Assembly: GCA_019009955.1 (NCBI GenBank)
Contig: CM032228.1
Location: forward strand, 71,602,001-71,666,000
Reading direction: 5' to 3'
Origin: Riptortus pedestris
Lineage: Eukaryota > Arthropoda > Insecta > Hemiptera > Alydidae
Length of the DNA stretch: 64,000 bases
The position numbers and the translations under genes are program-made. Below the pieces are notes generated by a model, which saw nothing but the letters and a program-made list of their open reading frames with translations, searched no databases and was not told the origin of the DNA. Positions 1-11,773 of the stretch are shown piece by piece (the stretch's first letter is position 1; each line of letters starts with the position of its first letter).

Positions 1-292
1 ACTGGGTATTACGCAAAAAGTGTTATTACCGGTGTTACCCTAAAGAGTTTCTCCAAAGGAACCACCTTTCCTATTTCAGACTGTATACTACTGGCATTCT
101 CTCAAATAGAGTTAATAGACTTTCTTTGCCCGGAAGTTAATTTTAAAAAAAGGATGGAAAACGATGGCTACCATAAATATGACACGATATAAGAAAATTA
201 TTTCTAAAACTTGGACGCAAAAAGAGGACTTTAAGATTCTCAATGGTTTGCTGATTCCAGTTTTAAGCGTAATAACCATACTATTTAATTCA
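1..292. other. Unrecognised AT-rich sequence
   Basis: There is no convincing coding or repeat signal. The short frames on both strands lack family features. The segment ends where the first family A copy begins. Confidence 0.4.
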
Positions 293-740
293 AAGTCAGT
301 CACGCAAGAGCTGCGTAAACTAGCAAATTTCTCACGTGTGCCACGTATTTGTATTTATCTCAAAAAGTAAAAGTTCAAGGAAAATAATATTTGGTATTTA
401 TTATTCAAATAATGTGCTTCATAATATAACAGCTTATTGTCAATATGGCCTGCGTAGGAGAGGGGGTTTACTGAAGGCCGAAAACTAAAAAATGCAAGTA
501 TTTCGGTTAATAATCAAGTGAAAAAAGCAAAGAATAACATTTATAGTACATTACATTTGCAATAAGATTGGTTCTATACAATTTTTCGATCCAACGCATA
601 ATAACGGAGATAGGAATTTTCGAAATTCCTCCGCTCCAAACCTTACTCTCCCACTAGTCGGATTTCAACCATTACCAAACTTGATCTTTCTTTTTACTTA
701 AACCGATTGAATCAGAATTGTGACGGCTAGAGAAATATAT

Positions 741-784
<44 letters not shown>

Positions 785-884
785 TTGAAATTTCTCATTT
801 TCGCCATCTACTAGGTCGGATAGATGGACTTTTGAAGAAATTTTTGGTTATGGGTACAACCTCAATAGCTGATTTCTCAAGGGA
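293..884 (+). mobile_element. Family A element, degenerate full-length copy
   Basis: The 5' terminus is a decayed form of the family hairpin (CACGCAAGAGCTGCGT) followed by CAAATTTCTCACGTG. The interior keeps the usual order: a C-rich tract near 630-650, a TA tract at about 743-779, then the conserved stretch with ATAGATGGAC and CTCAATAGCTGATTT. The 3' palindrome is eroded and the terminal CTGCTAA is not recognisable. Family A is unclassified. I infer a non-autonomous Helentron-like element from the terminal layout shared by all copies. It has no coding capacity. Confidence 0.65.
743..779. repeat. (TA)n microsatellite inside family A
   Basis: This is an uninterrupted TA dinucleotide run at the position where family A copies regularly carry a dinucleotide tract. 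Confidence 0.95.
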
Positions 885-1498
885 CCAAGTACACTGCACA
901 TAATCGAAACCCTAACTGATCTGACAATAAAGATTTATGCCATAACTAATTTGCCTAATACTTTTCCCCTTATGAGACATTTGTCCCCTCTCCTCCCGTT
1001 AGAACTCCCCTTCCCCATCAAAGCCGTGTAATTAATTATGCTAACGAGTTAATTTTTTTTTGCCTTCATTGACCTAATTCGATGTTATACAACTTTTTTC
1101 AGTAACTATCTTCTCTAAACCCCACATTTTGTACACTGAAATTAACAACTTAAAAAAAATGTTGTTTTAGTGTCAATGAAATTAATTATCCCTTCCTTAG
1201 GTCTTTAAATAGTGATAATTCACAGATATGTTTGAAAAAAAAAACCGTATTTTTTATTAAGCTTTTTAATAGTTAAATCTTCATCTAAGCCGTCTTTCTG
1301 CACAGTGACCATACCTCTATGAGGTTCATTCACCCTTACAAAAACTGAGCCCTTTGTCCTAGAAGGGTTGTAGAACCTGGAAAAGTGAAATAAAGCTACG
1401 TTACAATTTTGTAGGCACTTTATTCCATGTTTCATGCACACAGATAAGCACCAATTGACAAGAATTGTTTTAAACAACAGATAAAAGTTATTCCCCAA
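885..1498. other. Unrecognised AT-rich spacer
   Basis: This is AT-rich sequence between two family A copies. A minus-strand frame of about 90 codons covers 1220-1498 but shows no recognisable domain and runs into the neighbouring repeat. I see no gene or regulatory signal that I can support. Confidence 0.4.
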
Positions 1499-1630
1499 CT
1501 TTTAGCATATTTCCCTTGAGGGAAATCAGCTATTGAGGTCGTACTCACGACGCGATTTTTGAAAAAAAAAAATATCAAATGTCTATCGATTCTACCCAGG
1601 AGATGACGAAAATGAAGTCCGTTTACAATA

Positions 1631-1631
<1 letters not shown>

Positions 1632-1671
<40 letters not shown>

Positions 1672-1682
1672 TATATATATAT
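1632..1682. repeat. (TA)n microsatellite at the A/B junction
   Basis: This TA run has one GATA interruption and directly precedes the ACTAGCT head of a family B copy. It marks the left junction of the nested insertion. Confidence 0.9.
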
Positions 1683-2998
1683 ACTAGCTCAGATACCCGG
1701 CTTCTCCCGGGAATTGATTTGAAGCTAAATGGTGATAGTATTTTTTTGGCACGGCTTTACTTTGCACAATATTTTGACATTTACTCGTCCCAGTGTTTAG
1801 GGTTATTACCCTTGTTGGCATTTGTTAATAATAAAATTATTTCTTTACGTAAGACTTCACTGTCCTCCAAATTGTCATATTTCCCGTCTCCTGTGCATTA
1901 TGCATAGATTTCAGTTATTAAGGGCAAAATATATAACGTAGATTTGAATTAATTTTTCCTGGTGAGGTACCTCATAGTTCAAATTGGAATGAATTGTTGA
2001 GCATATCAATATTTCTACGCAAATTACTTGCTCCACACATTGTTCCTGGAGAAATGTATAAAACAAAAGTTAATCTAAATAACAAAGTAAACAACTTTTG
2101 CTATGTGCATGTTTGTCGAAAAACAAATAGACAATGCAATATAGCGAATATTTATTTCAGGCCTCCCTTATAACCCCCACTCCCGTTCTAACCTAAAAAT
2201 TTTAATATAGCTTATAATCACGGAAGAATTAATGCTAATTGACGTACCGACTTTTTTTAAGTTTGGTTTAATCGTTAGTGCCCAATGAAATAGTTGACTC
2301 CCGCTTTAGTTTGTAGTGTATATCTTGTTTATAATTTGTTAAAAGACAAAAATGAATATAACAAAAGTTACTCTAAATAAGAAAATAAACAACTTTTGCT
2401 ATGTTCATATTTACCGAAAAACGAATAGAAAAAGAAATACTGCTATTTTTAAATTCAGGCGTCACTTACAACCCTCACTCCTGCCCGTCCCTAGAATTGC
2501 TGGTATGGCTTGTTATAATGAAAGCGTGCTAATACACATACCGAGTTTTATTTATTTCGGTTGAGTCTTTTGTCCCAAATAAAATTGTTCACTTCCGCTA
2601 TAGGTTTTAGCCTATATCTCGTTTATAATTCGGTATACGATAAAAGTGTATATACCAAAAGTTCCTCTAAATAACAAAGTAAACAACTTTTGTTATGTTC
2701 ATATTTACCGAAAAACCAATAGGAAACGAAATATCGCTATTTTTAATTTCTGGCTTCCCTTATAACCCCCACTCCTGTTCGTCTCAGAGGATATTAATAT
2801 AGCCTAAAGTCTAAGTTGGGTTAGTAGTAATATACATACCAAGTTTCATAAAATTCGGTTCAGACGTTTATGCGTGAAAAGGTAATAAACAAACAAACAC
2901 ACACGAAAGAAACAAAATGCAGTTATGGTGTCTATGACATGTGAAACGAAAAGTTATCGTGAAAATTCGCCAAAAAAAATCAATGTACAGACAGAGGT

Positions 2999-3000
<2 letters not shown>
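1683..3000 (+). mobile_element. Family B element, plus-strand arm of palindrome
   Basis: It begins ACTAGCTCAGATACCCGG with the CCCGG...CCGGG hairpin. Three internal repeats start near 2062, 2361 and 2656, a spacing of about 295-300 bp. Each contains an AAAAGTT...AACTTTT inverted repeat. The tail has the AAACAAACAAACA stretch near 2888, then a conserved block around ACAGACAGAGG, and ends at the central TA tract. It has no coding capacity. The family is unclassified: structurally it resembles non-autonomous elements with a short tandem tail, but I cannot assign a class. Confidence 0.7.

Positions 3001-3068
<68 letters not shown>
3001..3068. repeat. (TA)n microsatellite at palindrome centre
   Basis: A pure TA run of about 68 bp joins the two opposed family B tails. 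Combined with the flanking arms it makes a very large potential cruciform. Confidence 0.95.
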
Positions 3069-3073
<5 letters not shown>

Positions 3074-4138
3074 GTCCTGACCTCTGTCTGTACATTGATT
3101 TTTTTCGCGAAATTTCACGATAACTTTTCGTTTCACATGTCATAGACACCATATCTGCATTTTGTTTCTTTCGTGTATGTTTGTTTGTTACCTTTTCACG
3201 CACAAACGGCTGAACCGAATTTTATGAAACTTGGTATGTCTATTACTACTAACCCAACTTAGACTTTAGGCTATATTAATATCCTCTGAGACGAACAGGA
3301 GTGGGGTTATAAGGGAAGCCTGAAATTAAAAATAGCTATATTTCGTTTTCTATTGGTTTTTCGGCAAATTTGCACATAACAAAAGTTGTTTATTTTGTTA
3401 TTTAGAGTAACTTTTGTTATATACACTTTTGTCGTATACCGAAGTTTAAATGCGTTATACGCTAAAAATTATACCGGGAGTCAACAATATTATTTGCCAA
3501 AAAAGACTCAACCGAACTAAATAAAACTCGGCATGTGTATTAACAGTGAGGCCTTCATTATAATAAGCCATACCAACATTTCTATGGACGGGCAGGAGTG
3601 GGGGTTATAAGGGAAGCCTGAAATTAAAAATAGCGATATTTCGTTTCCTATTGGTTTTTCCGCAAATATAAACATAACAAAAGTTGTCTATTTTGTTATT
3701 TGGAGTAACTTTTGTTATATACACTATTGTCGTATACCTAAGTATAAATGAGTTATACGTTAAAACTTTAGCGGGCACTAACGGCTGAACCGAACTTAAC
3801 AAAACTCGGTATGTCAATTAGCATTAATTCTTCCATGATTATAAGTTATATTAAAATTTTTAGGTTCAAACGGGAAGGGGGTTATAAGGGAGGCATGAAA
3901 TAAAAATTCACCATATTTACATGTATAAGAGACGGGAAATATAAAAATATCGAAGACTGTGAAGCCTTATCGAACAAATAATTCTATTATTAGCAAATCT
4001 ACGGGAAAGACGGGTATCAATCCTAAACACTGGGACGGGTATATGTCAAAATATTGTGCAATGTAAAGCCTGCTAAAAACTACCATCACCATTCAGCCTC
4101 AAATGAATTCCCGGGCGAAGCCGGGTTTCTGAGCTAGT
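3069..4138 (-). mobile_element. Family B element, minus-strand arm of palindrome
   Basis: This is the reverse complement of the same element. Its tail block (ACCTCTGTCTGTACATTG) is at 3080-3100, internal repeats lie near 3380 and 3670, and the head hairpin and AGCTAGT end at 4138. It has fewer internal repeats than its partner, so the two arms are not a simple exact inverted duplication. Confidence 0.7.
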
Positions 4139-4154
4139 ATAGATATATATATAT
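4139..4154. repeat. Short TA tract at right A/B junction
   Basis: This is the residual TA tract between the B head and the resumed family A sequence. It mirrors the tract at 1632-1682. Confidence 0.8.
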
Positions 4155-4842
4155 GAGAAAATTCGAAATATCTCCGTTACTATAAGTCGGATCGAAACAT
4201 TGTATAGAACCAATCTTATTGCAAATTAAATATACTATACATATTGTTATATACAGATATTCTGAATCTTGGATATTAACCGAGATATTTGCACTTTTCA
4301 GTTTTCAGCCTTCAGCAAAACCCCCCACTACTCATATCACATAAACAATACTCTATTATATAATAAACCACTTTATTCGAAGCTTAAATACCAAATATTG
4401 TTTTCAAGAGACGTTAATTATATGAGATATATGTAAATATGTTCTATTCTGATCCCCCCCTCCCGTCGTAAGTTCTGTGAGTACTCAAATTTGAGTGATT
4501 AATATAAAAAAATTTCTGATTCATTATAAATTACAGTACTAGATATAGTAAATAGTTTTCAATAAAATTAATATGTTACATTCAGTAATTATTTCACCGG
4601 TGAAGAATATTTCTATCTATCTATTCAGCTCTGAGAGGTTGGCAGACCAGTTTCTTTCCAATTCAGACGCTATCCGTTGGGAGGTTATAAAATTGACTGA
4701 AAGATTTCTTATTGCCGTTTTTATTTATTCACTTAATTCTCACGTTGGTGTTAAGTGTTACCAGTATGTAGATTTATCTATTGTAAACCTTCACGTGGGG
4801 AAACTGCTTAGTTTACGCAGCCGCTAGCGTGACAGGCTTTTT

Positions 4843-5660
4843 GAGACCAAGTTCATTAGGAGTCGCATTAAAAGGGCAATAATAGATAATACTAACATTG
4901 TAGTAGACTTAAGCCCAAGCCGAAGGATGGTCGCGGCTAATATGTGTCAGGGATGGCAGTCACGAGTTGGAAGGTGTAGCAATACTGAGGTATCCTTCTC
5001 TTGGTATTTAGACCAATCATATTGAGAGTTTCGTTTGGTTCAGGGGACGTTCCTTTCGCGGGCTCTTACATTACCAAATCAGTTGCATTATTAATAAGCC
5101 ATTCCACAAAGAATCCTATTCAATGTAAATAAATTCTCCTTGTGTTAATATCATATATTATAATAGTTGAGAATAATAATGAATGAAAGAAATAAGGTGT
5201 TCTTGACCAAGTACCCGGTTGGTCTGATGTGAACGGTGAAACATTTTTGCATCGAGTATATGAAATAAGAGAGTTGTACAAAAAAGGTCTTAGGGCTATT
5301 TTATTCTCACTAATTATATGATTTAAGTTAAAATAATCACACAATCCTGGCTTTATGAAACTATATTTTATTAAATAAAACGTCAGTCTTCTATTAGAAA
5401 GAATAAGTTACTATTCCGTCATCAGCCGTAAAACACAGAAGAAAATTAAATGAAACTATGATTTCATATTAGGTGTTCAACATAAAGATAAAATAATAAG
5501 AAACAAGATGCTTCATAAAGGTTATTTATAACGCTCATTTATAAATTTGAATAAGTAAAATCTTCGGCACGTACGAGTACTCCTATTAGGAATTTCATAT
5601 GGATACATATATTTGGACAAGCTCACGTAATTAGTTATGGGTTAGGGTAGTAGTAGAAAA
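4843..5660. other. Unrecognised spacer
   Basis: This lies between two family A copies. A moderately GC-rich segment near 4890-5060 is not recognised. I see no reading frame with domain features. Confidence 0.4.
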
Positions 5661-6470
5661 AGTCCGTCACGAAGGGGCTGCGTAAACTAACCAGATTTCC
5701 CCTATGAAGTTTTACAATAGAGAAATATGCATACTGGTAACACAATACCACCGTGATTAGATAATGAAAAATCTTTCAGTTAATTAAATTAAAAATAAAA
5801 TAAAATAAATTCCCAACTGAAACGCCTTCTGAATTGTAAGAATAATTCATATTTTAATAACTCAAATTTTAGTAGTCCAAGAACTAAAGAAGGGGGGGGG
5901 CGGATGAACAGAACGTATTTGCATAAATCTCACAAAGTAACGAAGTTAAGGTAAGGTTAGAAACGACAGGTAAGGTTAGAAGGAGTTTCCACCTGAGCCG
6001 AGCAATGACGAAAATGGCCGACCTAATCCGAACTATACCCGACCACAGACTTCATAAAATTGAAAATATCTCGGTTAATATTCAAGATAGAGAATAAATG
6101 CATATAAATATATTTATAGTGAATTTAATTTGCAATAAGATTGGCTCTATACAATGTTTCGATACGATGCATAATAACGGAGATATTTTGAATTTCCAAA
6201 AATCCCCCCCTCCCTCTGGTCCGATTTCAGCCATTAACGAACTTGAACTGTCTTTTTACATAAAACGGTTAAATATCGAGTTTCGTAACGATCAAACAAA
6301 AATTGCGACCGCTGGAGCGTTAACAGACAAATATATATATATAATTTTGAACGGACCTCATTTTCGACAACTCCTGGGTAGGATCGATGAACATTTGAAG
6401 AAATTTTTCGAAAATCGCGTCATGAGTACGACCTCAATAGCTGATTTCATTTAAGGGAAATCTGCTAAAA
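5661..6470 (+). mobile_element. Family A element, full-length plus copy
   Basis: It begins AGTCCGTCACG with one change in the 5' hairpin (ACGAAGGGGCTGCGT). The G9 tract is at 5893-5901, the C-rich tract near 6207-6220, and a very short TA tract at 6331-6342. It ends TTAAGGGAAATCTGCTAAAA. The long frame at 6098-6454 crosses the element and ends within the terminal palindrome. It is non-coding repeat sequence, not a gene. Confidence 0.85.
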
Positions 6471-6558
6471 GAACAGCCATAATCCAGTTACATTAGTAAT
6501 TAAATTTTTAAAGTGTGCCGGGGAAATGGTAGTAAAGAAGCTATTGAGTTAAAGAATT
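6471..6558. other. Short spacer between tail-to-tail family A copies
   Basis: About 90 bp separate the 3' ends of two opposed family A elements. No terminal motif is seen inside. Confidence 0.6.
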
Positions 6559-6678
6559 TTAGCAGATTTCCCTTAAGGGAAATCAGCTATTGAGGTCGTA
6601 CTCATGACGCGATTTTCGAAAATTTTCTTCAAATGTCCATCGATCCTACCCAGGAGATGACGAAAATGAGGTCCGTTC

Positions 6679-6738
<60 letters not shown>

Positions 6739-7397
6739 CTGTTAACGCTCTAGCGGTCGCAATTTTTGTTTGATCGTTACGAAACTCGATATTTAACCGT
6801 TTTATGTAAAAAGACAATCAAGTTCGTTAATGGCTGAAATCGGACCAGAGGGAGGGGGGGTTTAGAGTGGGGATTTTCGAAAATTCAAAATATCTTCGTT
6901 ATTATGCATCGGATCGATAAACTGTACAGAACCAATCTTATTGCAAATTAAATTTACTATAAATATTGTTATATACATTTATTCTCTATCTTGAATATTA
7001 ACCGAGATATTTGCATTTTTATGAAGTCTGTGGTGGGGTATAGTTCGGATTATGTCGGCCATCTTCGTCATTTCTCGGCTCAGGCGGAAGCTTGTTCTAA
7101 CCTGGCGTTTTTAACCTTACCTTACCTTCCTTACTTTGTGAGATTTATGCAAATACGTTTTGTTCATCCGCCCCCCCCCCCCTTCTTTAGTTCTTGGACT
7201 ACTAAAATTTGAGTTATTAAAATATAAATTATTCTTACAATTCAGAAGCCGTTTCAGTTGGGTATTTATTTTAATTAACTGAAAGATTTCTCATTATCTA
7301 ATCACGGTGGTATTGTGTTACCAGTATGCAGATTTCTCTATTGTAAAACTTCACAGGGGAAATCTGCTTAGTTTACGCAGCCCTTGCGTGACGGACT
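6559..7397 (-). mobile_element. Family A element, full-length minus copy
   Basis: Read on the minus strand it runs from the 5' hairpin near 7377-7391 (one base changed) to the perfect 3' palindrome (GATTTCCCTTAAGGGAAATC) at 6565-6584. The TA tract at 6686-6735 is much longer than in the partner copy at 5661-6470, although flanking sequence is nearly the same. The pair gives a large inverted repeat of about 0.8 kb arms. Confidence 0.85.
6686..6735. repeat. (TA)n microsatellite inside family A
   Basis: A pure TA run at the fixed family A position, expanded compared with the adjacent opposed copy. Confidence 0.95.
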
Positions 7398-8689
7398 TTT
7401 TTATTTGGTCTTTCTCTTCTTTCCTCGTGTGAGAGAATGCTAGAGTGTGTTCGAGTATTATATTATTTTTCAAATATTCAAATAAGAAGAGTAAAACGTA
7501 GAAGACGAGAGGTGTCAGTTTAAAATACTCCCCCCCCCCCACCGAAAAAAAGATTGTTCTAAGTTGTCGAAAACCGATATTTATTTTTAAGTGTGAGTCA
7601 ACCTCATAGTCATCACAATCATTCTTCATAAAGACAGCTTAGATGAAATGTTTACTATTGTAAGACATAATAAATTAAATTTTTAATTGTAATGAAAATT
7701 GTCGATAAGTCACCATTACAAATTCTGGAAAAGCTTTTATTATAACAGTAAAATCATCAACTAAAACTACAAATAAATCCTTTAATATTCAAGCTCAATA
7801 TGAGTAGAATGTAAATTGTACAGCATTATTTTTTCAATAACATAATGTAAGGATTTAATATGACAAAAAAATTGAGAATATTAGAGGGAAAAATAAGAAT
7901 CTATATATAGATATGACATTTTCTTATTTAGAGGGATCACGTTTTTGACGCGCACTCATGACGATTCGGAAAGATTTGAATGAAAGAAAATTGAAATCGG
8001 TACTTACAAGAACCACTTGTGGCCAAAGAGGAGACGACTATGGACAAGGCTGAACCGGGCCTTTGAAACTGTAAACTAACAGACATGCACTAATCCTATA
8101 GAGAATTAGCCGGGTCATTGACTAAATAAGTAAAACTAAATAATAGCTTATTCTCAGGCCCTAGACTTGTATATAATATAATGAAGATTACTAACGATAA
8201 TCCAAGTTGAAAATAAGCCGACTTTCAAAACGGAGTTCAAAAAGCATGGCGTATCACGAGGAAGGTTCAAAAATACTAATTTTCTAATTTAGATAACTAA
8301 AGAGGATAATATCTTTTGTAGACACTATAATTACGACCCCATATCATTTGCTTGTAATATTTAATTATGTTGTTGCAAATAAACGAATAAATATATTTAA
8401 AAAAAAATAATAATAACGACCTATTAACACACTACGAAATGGTACATATGGGCATGTTAATGCAGATTCCATTTTATTCTAAAAAAGTGTTGTTCATTGT
8501 CGACTTGCACGTTTGTAGCTACGATCGCACTAATATACCCCCTACACAGTCTACTAAACGTTTCTGAGTAAAAAAGAGAAAAAAAAGCTTCTAAGCATTT
8601 AAAGTTTGAAATAAATTTCCTCAAAATTAACACGATTCTTTCAAACGTCCTTTCTTATCCCCCCCCCCTTGAAATTCAGGGATCGAATA
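7398..8689. other. Unrecognised AT-rich stretch
   Basis: About 1.3 kb has no recognised repeat or gene. It holds homopolymer runs (C10 near 7531, C8 near 8660) and an A-rich stretch near 8400. A minus-strand frame at 7351-7629 overlaps the family A terminus and is not convincing as a gene. Confidence 0.4.
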
Positions 8690-8855
8690 AACAACGCAGG
8701 GGCTGCGTAAACTAACTAAGCAGATTTCGCAGGCTCTGGAAGACACACTGATTATTTTATCTCACTATGTATTCTCTATTTCTAAGTAAAACTCAGATGA
8801 GTAGAAGTGGGGGTTTAACGAAAGCTGAAAACAAGAGACTGCGTAAAGCCAATGA
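8690..8855 (+). mobile_element. Family A 5' fragment (variant subfamily)
   Basis: The 5' hairpin (ACGCAGGGGCTGCGT) is intact and followed by AAGCAGATTTCGC. The interior is of the second subfamily type (GATGAGTAGAAGTGGGGG, then GAAAACAAG). The copy stops before any 3' terminus and abuts LINE-like coding debris. Confidence 0.6.
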
Positions 8856-8861
8856 AAAGAA

Positions 8862-9345
8862 AATATGTATTGCTAGCAGCAGTAAAAAAGGGAGTTCTTG
8901 GGATGTGGAAAGAGCACTTTGAGGAGCTCCTGAATACGAAAACCCCTATAAAGGATGGAGGAAATGTAGTTGAGGGGGCCAAATCTTCTGATTAAAATCA
9001 AGAATTGGTAAGAAATTGACAAATAAGATAAATCAGTTACTCCTGAAAATCTGAAGCGAAGAATTGATCTCGGACAAGCGCAACGCAAACCTTATTTGGG
9101 TCAACATTGTAACCTGCTCCTGGAAAACAGATTGAATGATGAAGTGGTTAGATGCTATAATGAGAGGGTCGAAGATGTTATGGGTTGACTAAAGAGGAGG
9201 GGGATGAATAAAGAAGAACGCACGGAGTTATGATGGGGACTGGAAAGCCATCGCCTAGGAGAGGCAGACGTGGAGAAGGTTACAAATAGCGGTTAAGATC
9301 GAAATGGTCTGCATAGGTAACTGTGTACGTATGCATGTAAGTGTG
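8862..9345 (+). pseudogene. Degenerate non-LTR retrotransposon fragment (CR1/L2/RTE-like)
   Basis: A frame from about 8865 reads VLGMWKEHFEELLNTK, which matches the style of the linker between endonuclease and reverse transcriptase in CR1/L2/RTE-type LINEs (WKEHFEELLN is the recognisable part). The frame stops after about 40 codons. Downstream at 9190-9330 another frame reads KRRGMNKEERTEL, a stop, WGLESHRLGEADVEK, and then DRNGLHR with flanking stops, which could be the C-terminal tail of such a protein. If so, most of the reverse transcriptase has been deleted between the two pieces. It is clearly non-functional. The clade assignment is inference. Confidence 0.4.
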
Positions 9346-9966
9346 GTTGTGTGTTTAAAACGTATTAAAATAAAAAAAGTCTGTCACGCAGGGGCTGCGT
9401 AAACTAAGCAGATTTCCTATGTGAAGTTTAGCATTAGAGAAATCTGCATACTGGTAACACAACACCACCATAAGTAAATATAAACGGTAATGAGAAATCT
9501 TTTAGTTAATTTTAATAAACTCCCAACTGAAACGGCTTCTGAATTGTAAGAATAATTTATATTTTAATAACTCAAATTTTAGTAGTCCAAGAACTAAAGA
9601 AGGGGGGGGGGGCGGATGAACAGAACGTATTTGCATAAATCTCACAAAGTAACGAAGGTTAGAAACTACAGGTTAGGTTAGAAGCTTCCGCCAGAGCCGA
9701 CTTACGAAAACGGCCGAACTAACCCGAACAACACCCGACCACAGACTTCATAAAAATCCAAATATCTCGGTTATATTTGAAGATAGAGAATAAGTGTATA
9801 TAACAATATTTATAGTAAATTTAATTTGCAATAAGATTGGTTCTTTACAATTTTTCGATCCGATGCATAATAACGGAGATATTTCGAATTTTCGAAAATC
9901 CCCCCTCCCTCTGGTCCGATTTCAGCCATTAACGAACTTGATCTGTCTTTTTACATAAAACGGTTT

Positions 9967-10833
9967 TTATATTCAGAATATTTATATAACCCCCCTCCCG
10001 TTCGAACCTAAAAATTTTAAAATAACTTTTAATCATGGAAGAATTAATGCTAATTGACATACCGAGTTTTGTTAAGTACGGTTCAGCCGTTAGTGCCCAT
10101 TAAAATTGTTGGCTCCCGCTAAAGTTTTAACGTATAACTCATTTATACTTAGGTATACGACAAAGTGTATATGACAAAAGTTACTCCAAATAACAAAATA
10201 AACAACTTTTGTTATGTTTATATTTGCGGAAAAACCAATAGAAAACGAAATATCGCTATTTTTAATTTCAGGCTTCCCTTATAACCCCCACTCCTGCCCA
10301 TCCATAGAAATGTTAGTATGGCTTATTATAATGAAGGCCTCACTGCTAATACACATACCGAGTTTTATTTAGTTCGGTTGAGTCTTTTTTGGCAAATATT
10401 ATTGTTGACTCCCGCTATACTTTTTAGCGTATAACGCATTTAAACTTCGGTATACGACAAAAGTGTATATAACAAAAGTTACTCTAAATAACAAAATAAA
10501 CAACTTTTGTTATGTGCATATTTGCCGAAAAACCAATAGAAAACGAAATATAGCTATTTTTAATTTCAGGCTTTCCATATAACCCCCACTCCTGTTCGTC
10601 TCAGAGAAAATTAATATAGCCTAAAGTCTAAGTTGGGTTAGTAGTAATATACATACCAAGTTTCATAAAATTCGGTTCAGCCGTTTATGTGTGAAAAGGT
10701 AACAAACAAACAAACATACACGAAAGAAACAAAATGCAGATATGGTGTCTATGACATGTGAAACGAAAAGTTATCGTGAAATTTCGCGAAAAAAATCAAT
10801 GTACAGACAGAGGTTACAATTTTAAATATATAT
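9967..10833 (+). mobile_element. Family B copy 1 of head-to-tail series, head missing
   Basis: It lacks the ACTAGCT head and starts within the internal repeats. Inverted-repeat hairpins are near 10165 and 10470, and the tail block with ACAAACAAACA is near 10703. It ends at a short TA tract. Confidence 0.65.
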
Positions 10834-11773
10834 ACTAGCTCAGATACCCGGCTTCGCCCGGGATTTGATTTGAGGCTGAATGGTGATGGTATTTTTTTGG
10901 CAAGGCTTTACTTAGCACAATATTTTGACCTTTACCCGTCCCAGTGTTTTGGGTTATTACCCGTTGTTGGCATTTGTTAATAATAAAATTAATTTATTAT
11001 GTAAGTCTCCACTGTCCTCCAAATTGTCATATTTCCCGTCTCCTGTGCATTATGCATAGATTTCAGTTATTAAGGACAAAATATTAAAATAGACAAAAAA
11101 GAATATCACAAAAGTTGCTCTAAATAACAAAATAAACAACTTTTTTCATGTTCATATTTACTGAAAAACGAATAGAAAACGGAATACCTCTATTTTTAAA
11201 TTCAGGCATCCCTTGCAACCCCCACTCCTGCCCGTCCCTAGAAATGATGGTATGTCTTGCAATAATGAAAGCGTTAGTGCTAATACACATACCGAGTTTT
11301 ATTTAGTTCGGTTGATTCTTTTGTACCAAATAAAATTGTTGACTCCCGCTATAATTTTTAGCGTATAACTCATTTATATTTAGGTAAACGACGAAAGTGT
11401 ATATAACAAAAGTTACTCTAAATAATAAAATAAATAACTTTTGTTATGTGCATATTTGACGAAAAACCAATAGGAAACGAAATATCGCTATTTTTAATTT
11501 CAGGCCTCCCTTATAACCCCCACTCCTGTTCGTCTCAGAGAATATTAGTATTGCCTAAAGTCTAAGTTGGGCTATTAGTAATATATATACAAAGTTTCAT
11601 AAAATTCGGTTCAGCCGTTTATGCGTGAAAAGGTAACAAACAAACAAACAAACAAACATACACGAAAGAAACAAAATGCAGTTATGGTGTCTATGACATG
11701 TGAAACGAAAAGTTATCGTGAAATTTCGCGAAAAAAATCAATGTACAGACAGAGGTTACAATTTTATATATAT
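10834..11773 (+). mobile_element. Family B copy 2, complete monomer of about 940 bp
   Basis: It is bounded by two ACTAGCTCAGATACCCGG heads at 10834 and 11774. Internal repeats start near 11105 and 11405, then comes the tail with a four-fold CAAA tract at 11636-11656 and ACAGACAGAGG. It is the clearest definition of one B unit in the window. Confidence 0.75.

Larger units (their letters stand above)
1500..4842 (-). mobile_element. Family A element split by nested family B palindrome
   Basis: The 3' end of a minus-strand family A copy lies at 1500-1631 (palindrome TTTCCCTTGAGGGAAA, then the TAGGAG-type block). The 5' remainder lies at 4155-4842 and ends in a decayed form of the ACGCAGGGGCTGCGT hairpin. 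The two halves are contiguous in other copies at the TA tract. Here 1683-4138 is occupied by two opposed family B elements. The nesting order (B into A) follows from A being interrupted while each B keeps its ACTAGCT head. Confidence 0.75.

Noticed and set aside
2062..2700. CRISPR-like array from the regular internal repeats of family B
   Set aside because: Units are about 295 bp and similar throughout, without short repeats and unique spacers. The setting is a eukaryotic dispersed repeat.
3001..3068. Long alternating Ile-Tyr reading frames around TA tracts (also at 20005, 28209, 34150, 36330, 46807)
   Set aside because: They are TA dinucleotide repeats read as codons (ATA TAT). Repeat length, not coding, explains them.
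6098..6454. A 118-codon plus-strand gene
   Set aside because: The frame lies wholly inside a family A element. Other copies of the same sequence have stops and frameshifts.
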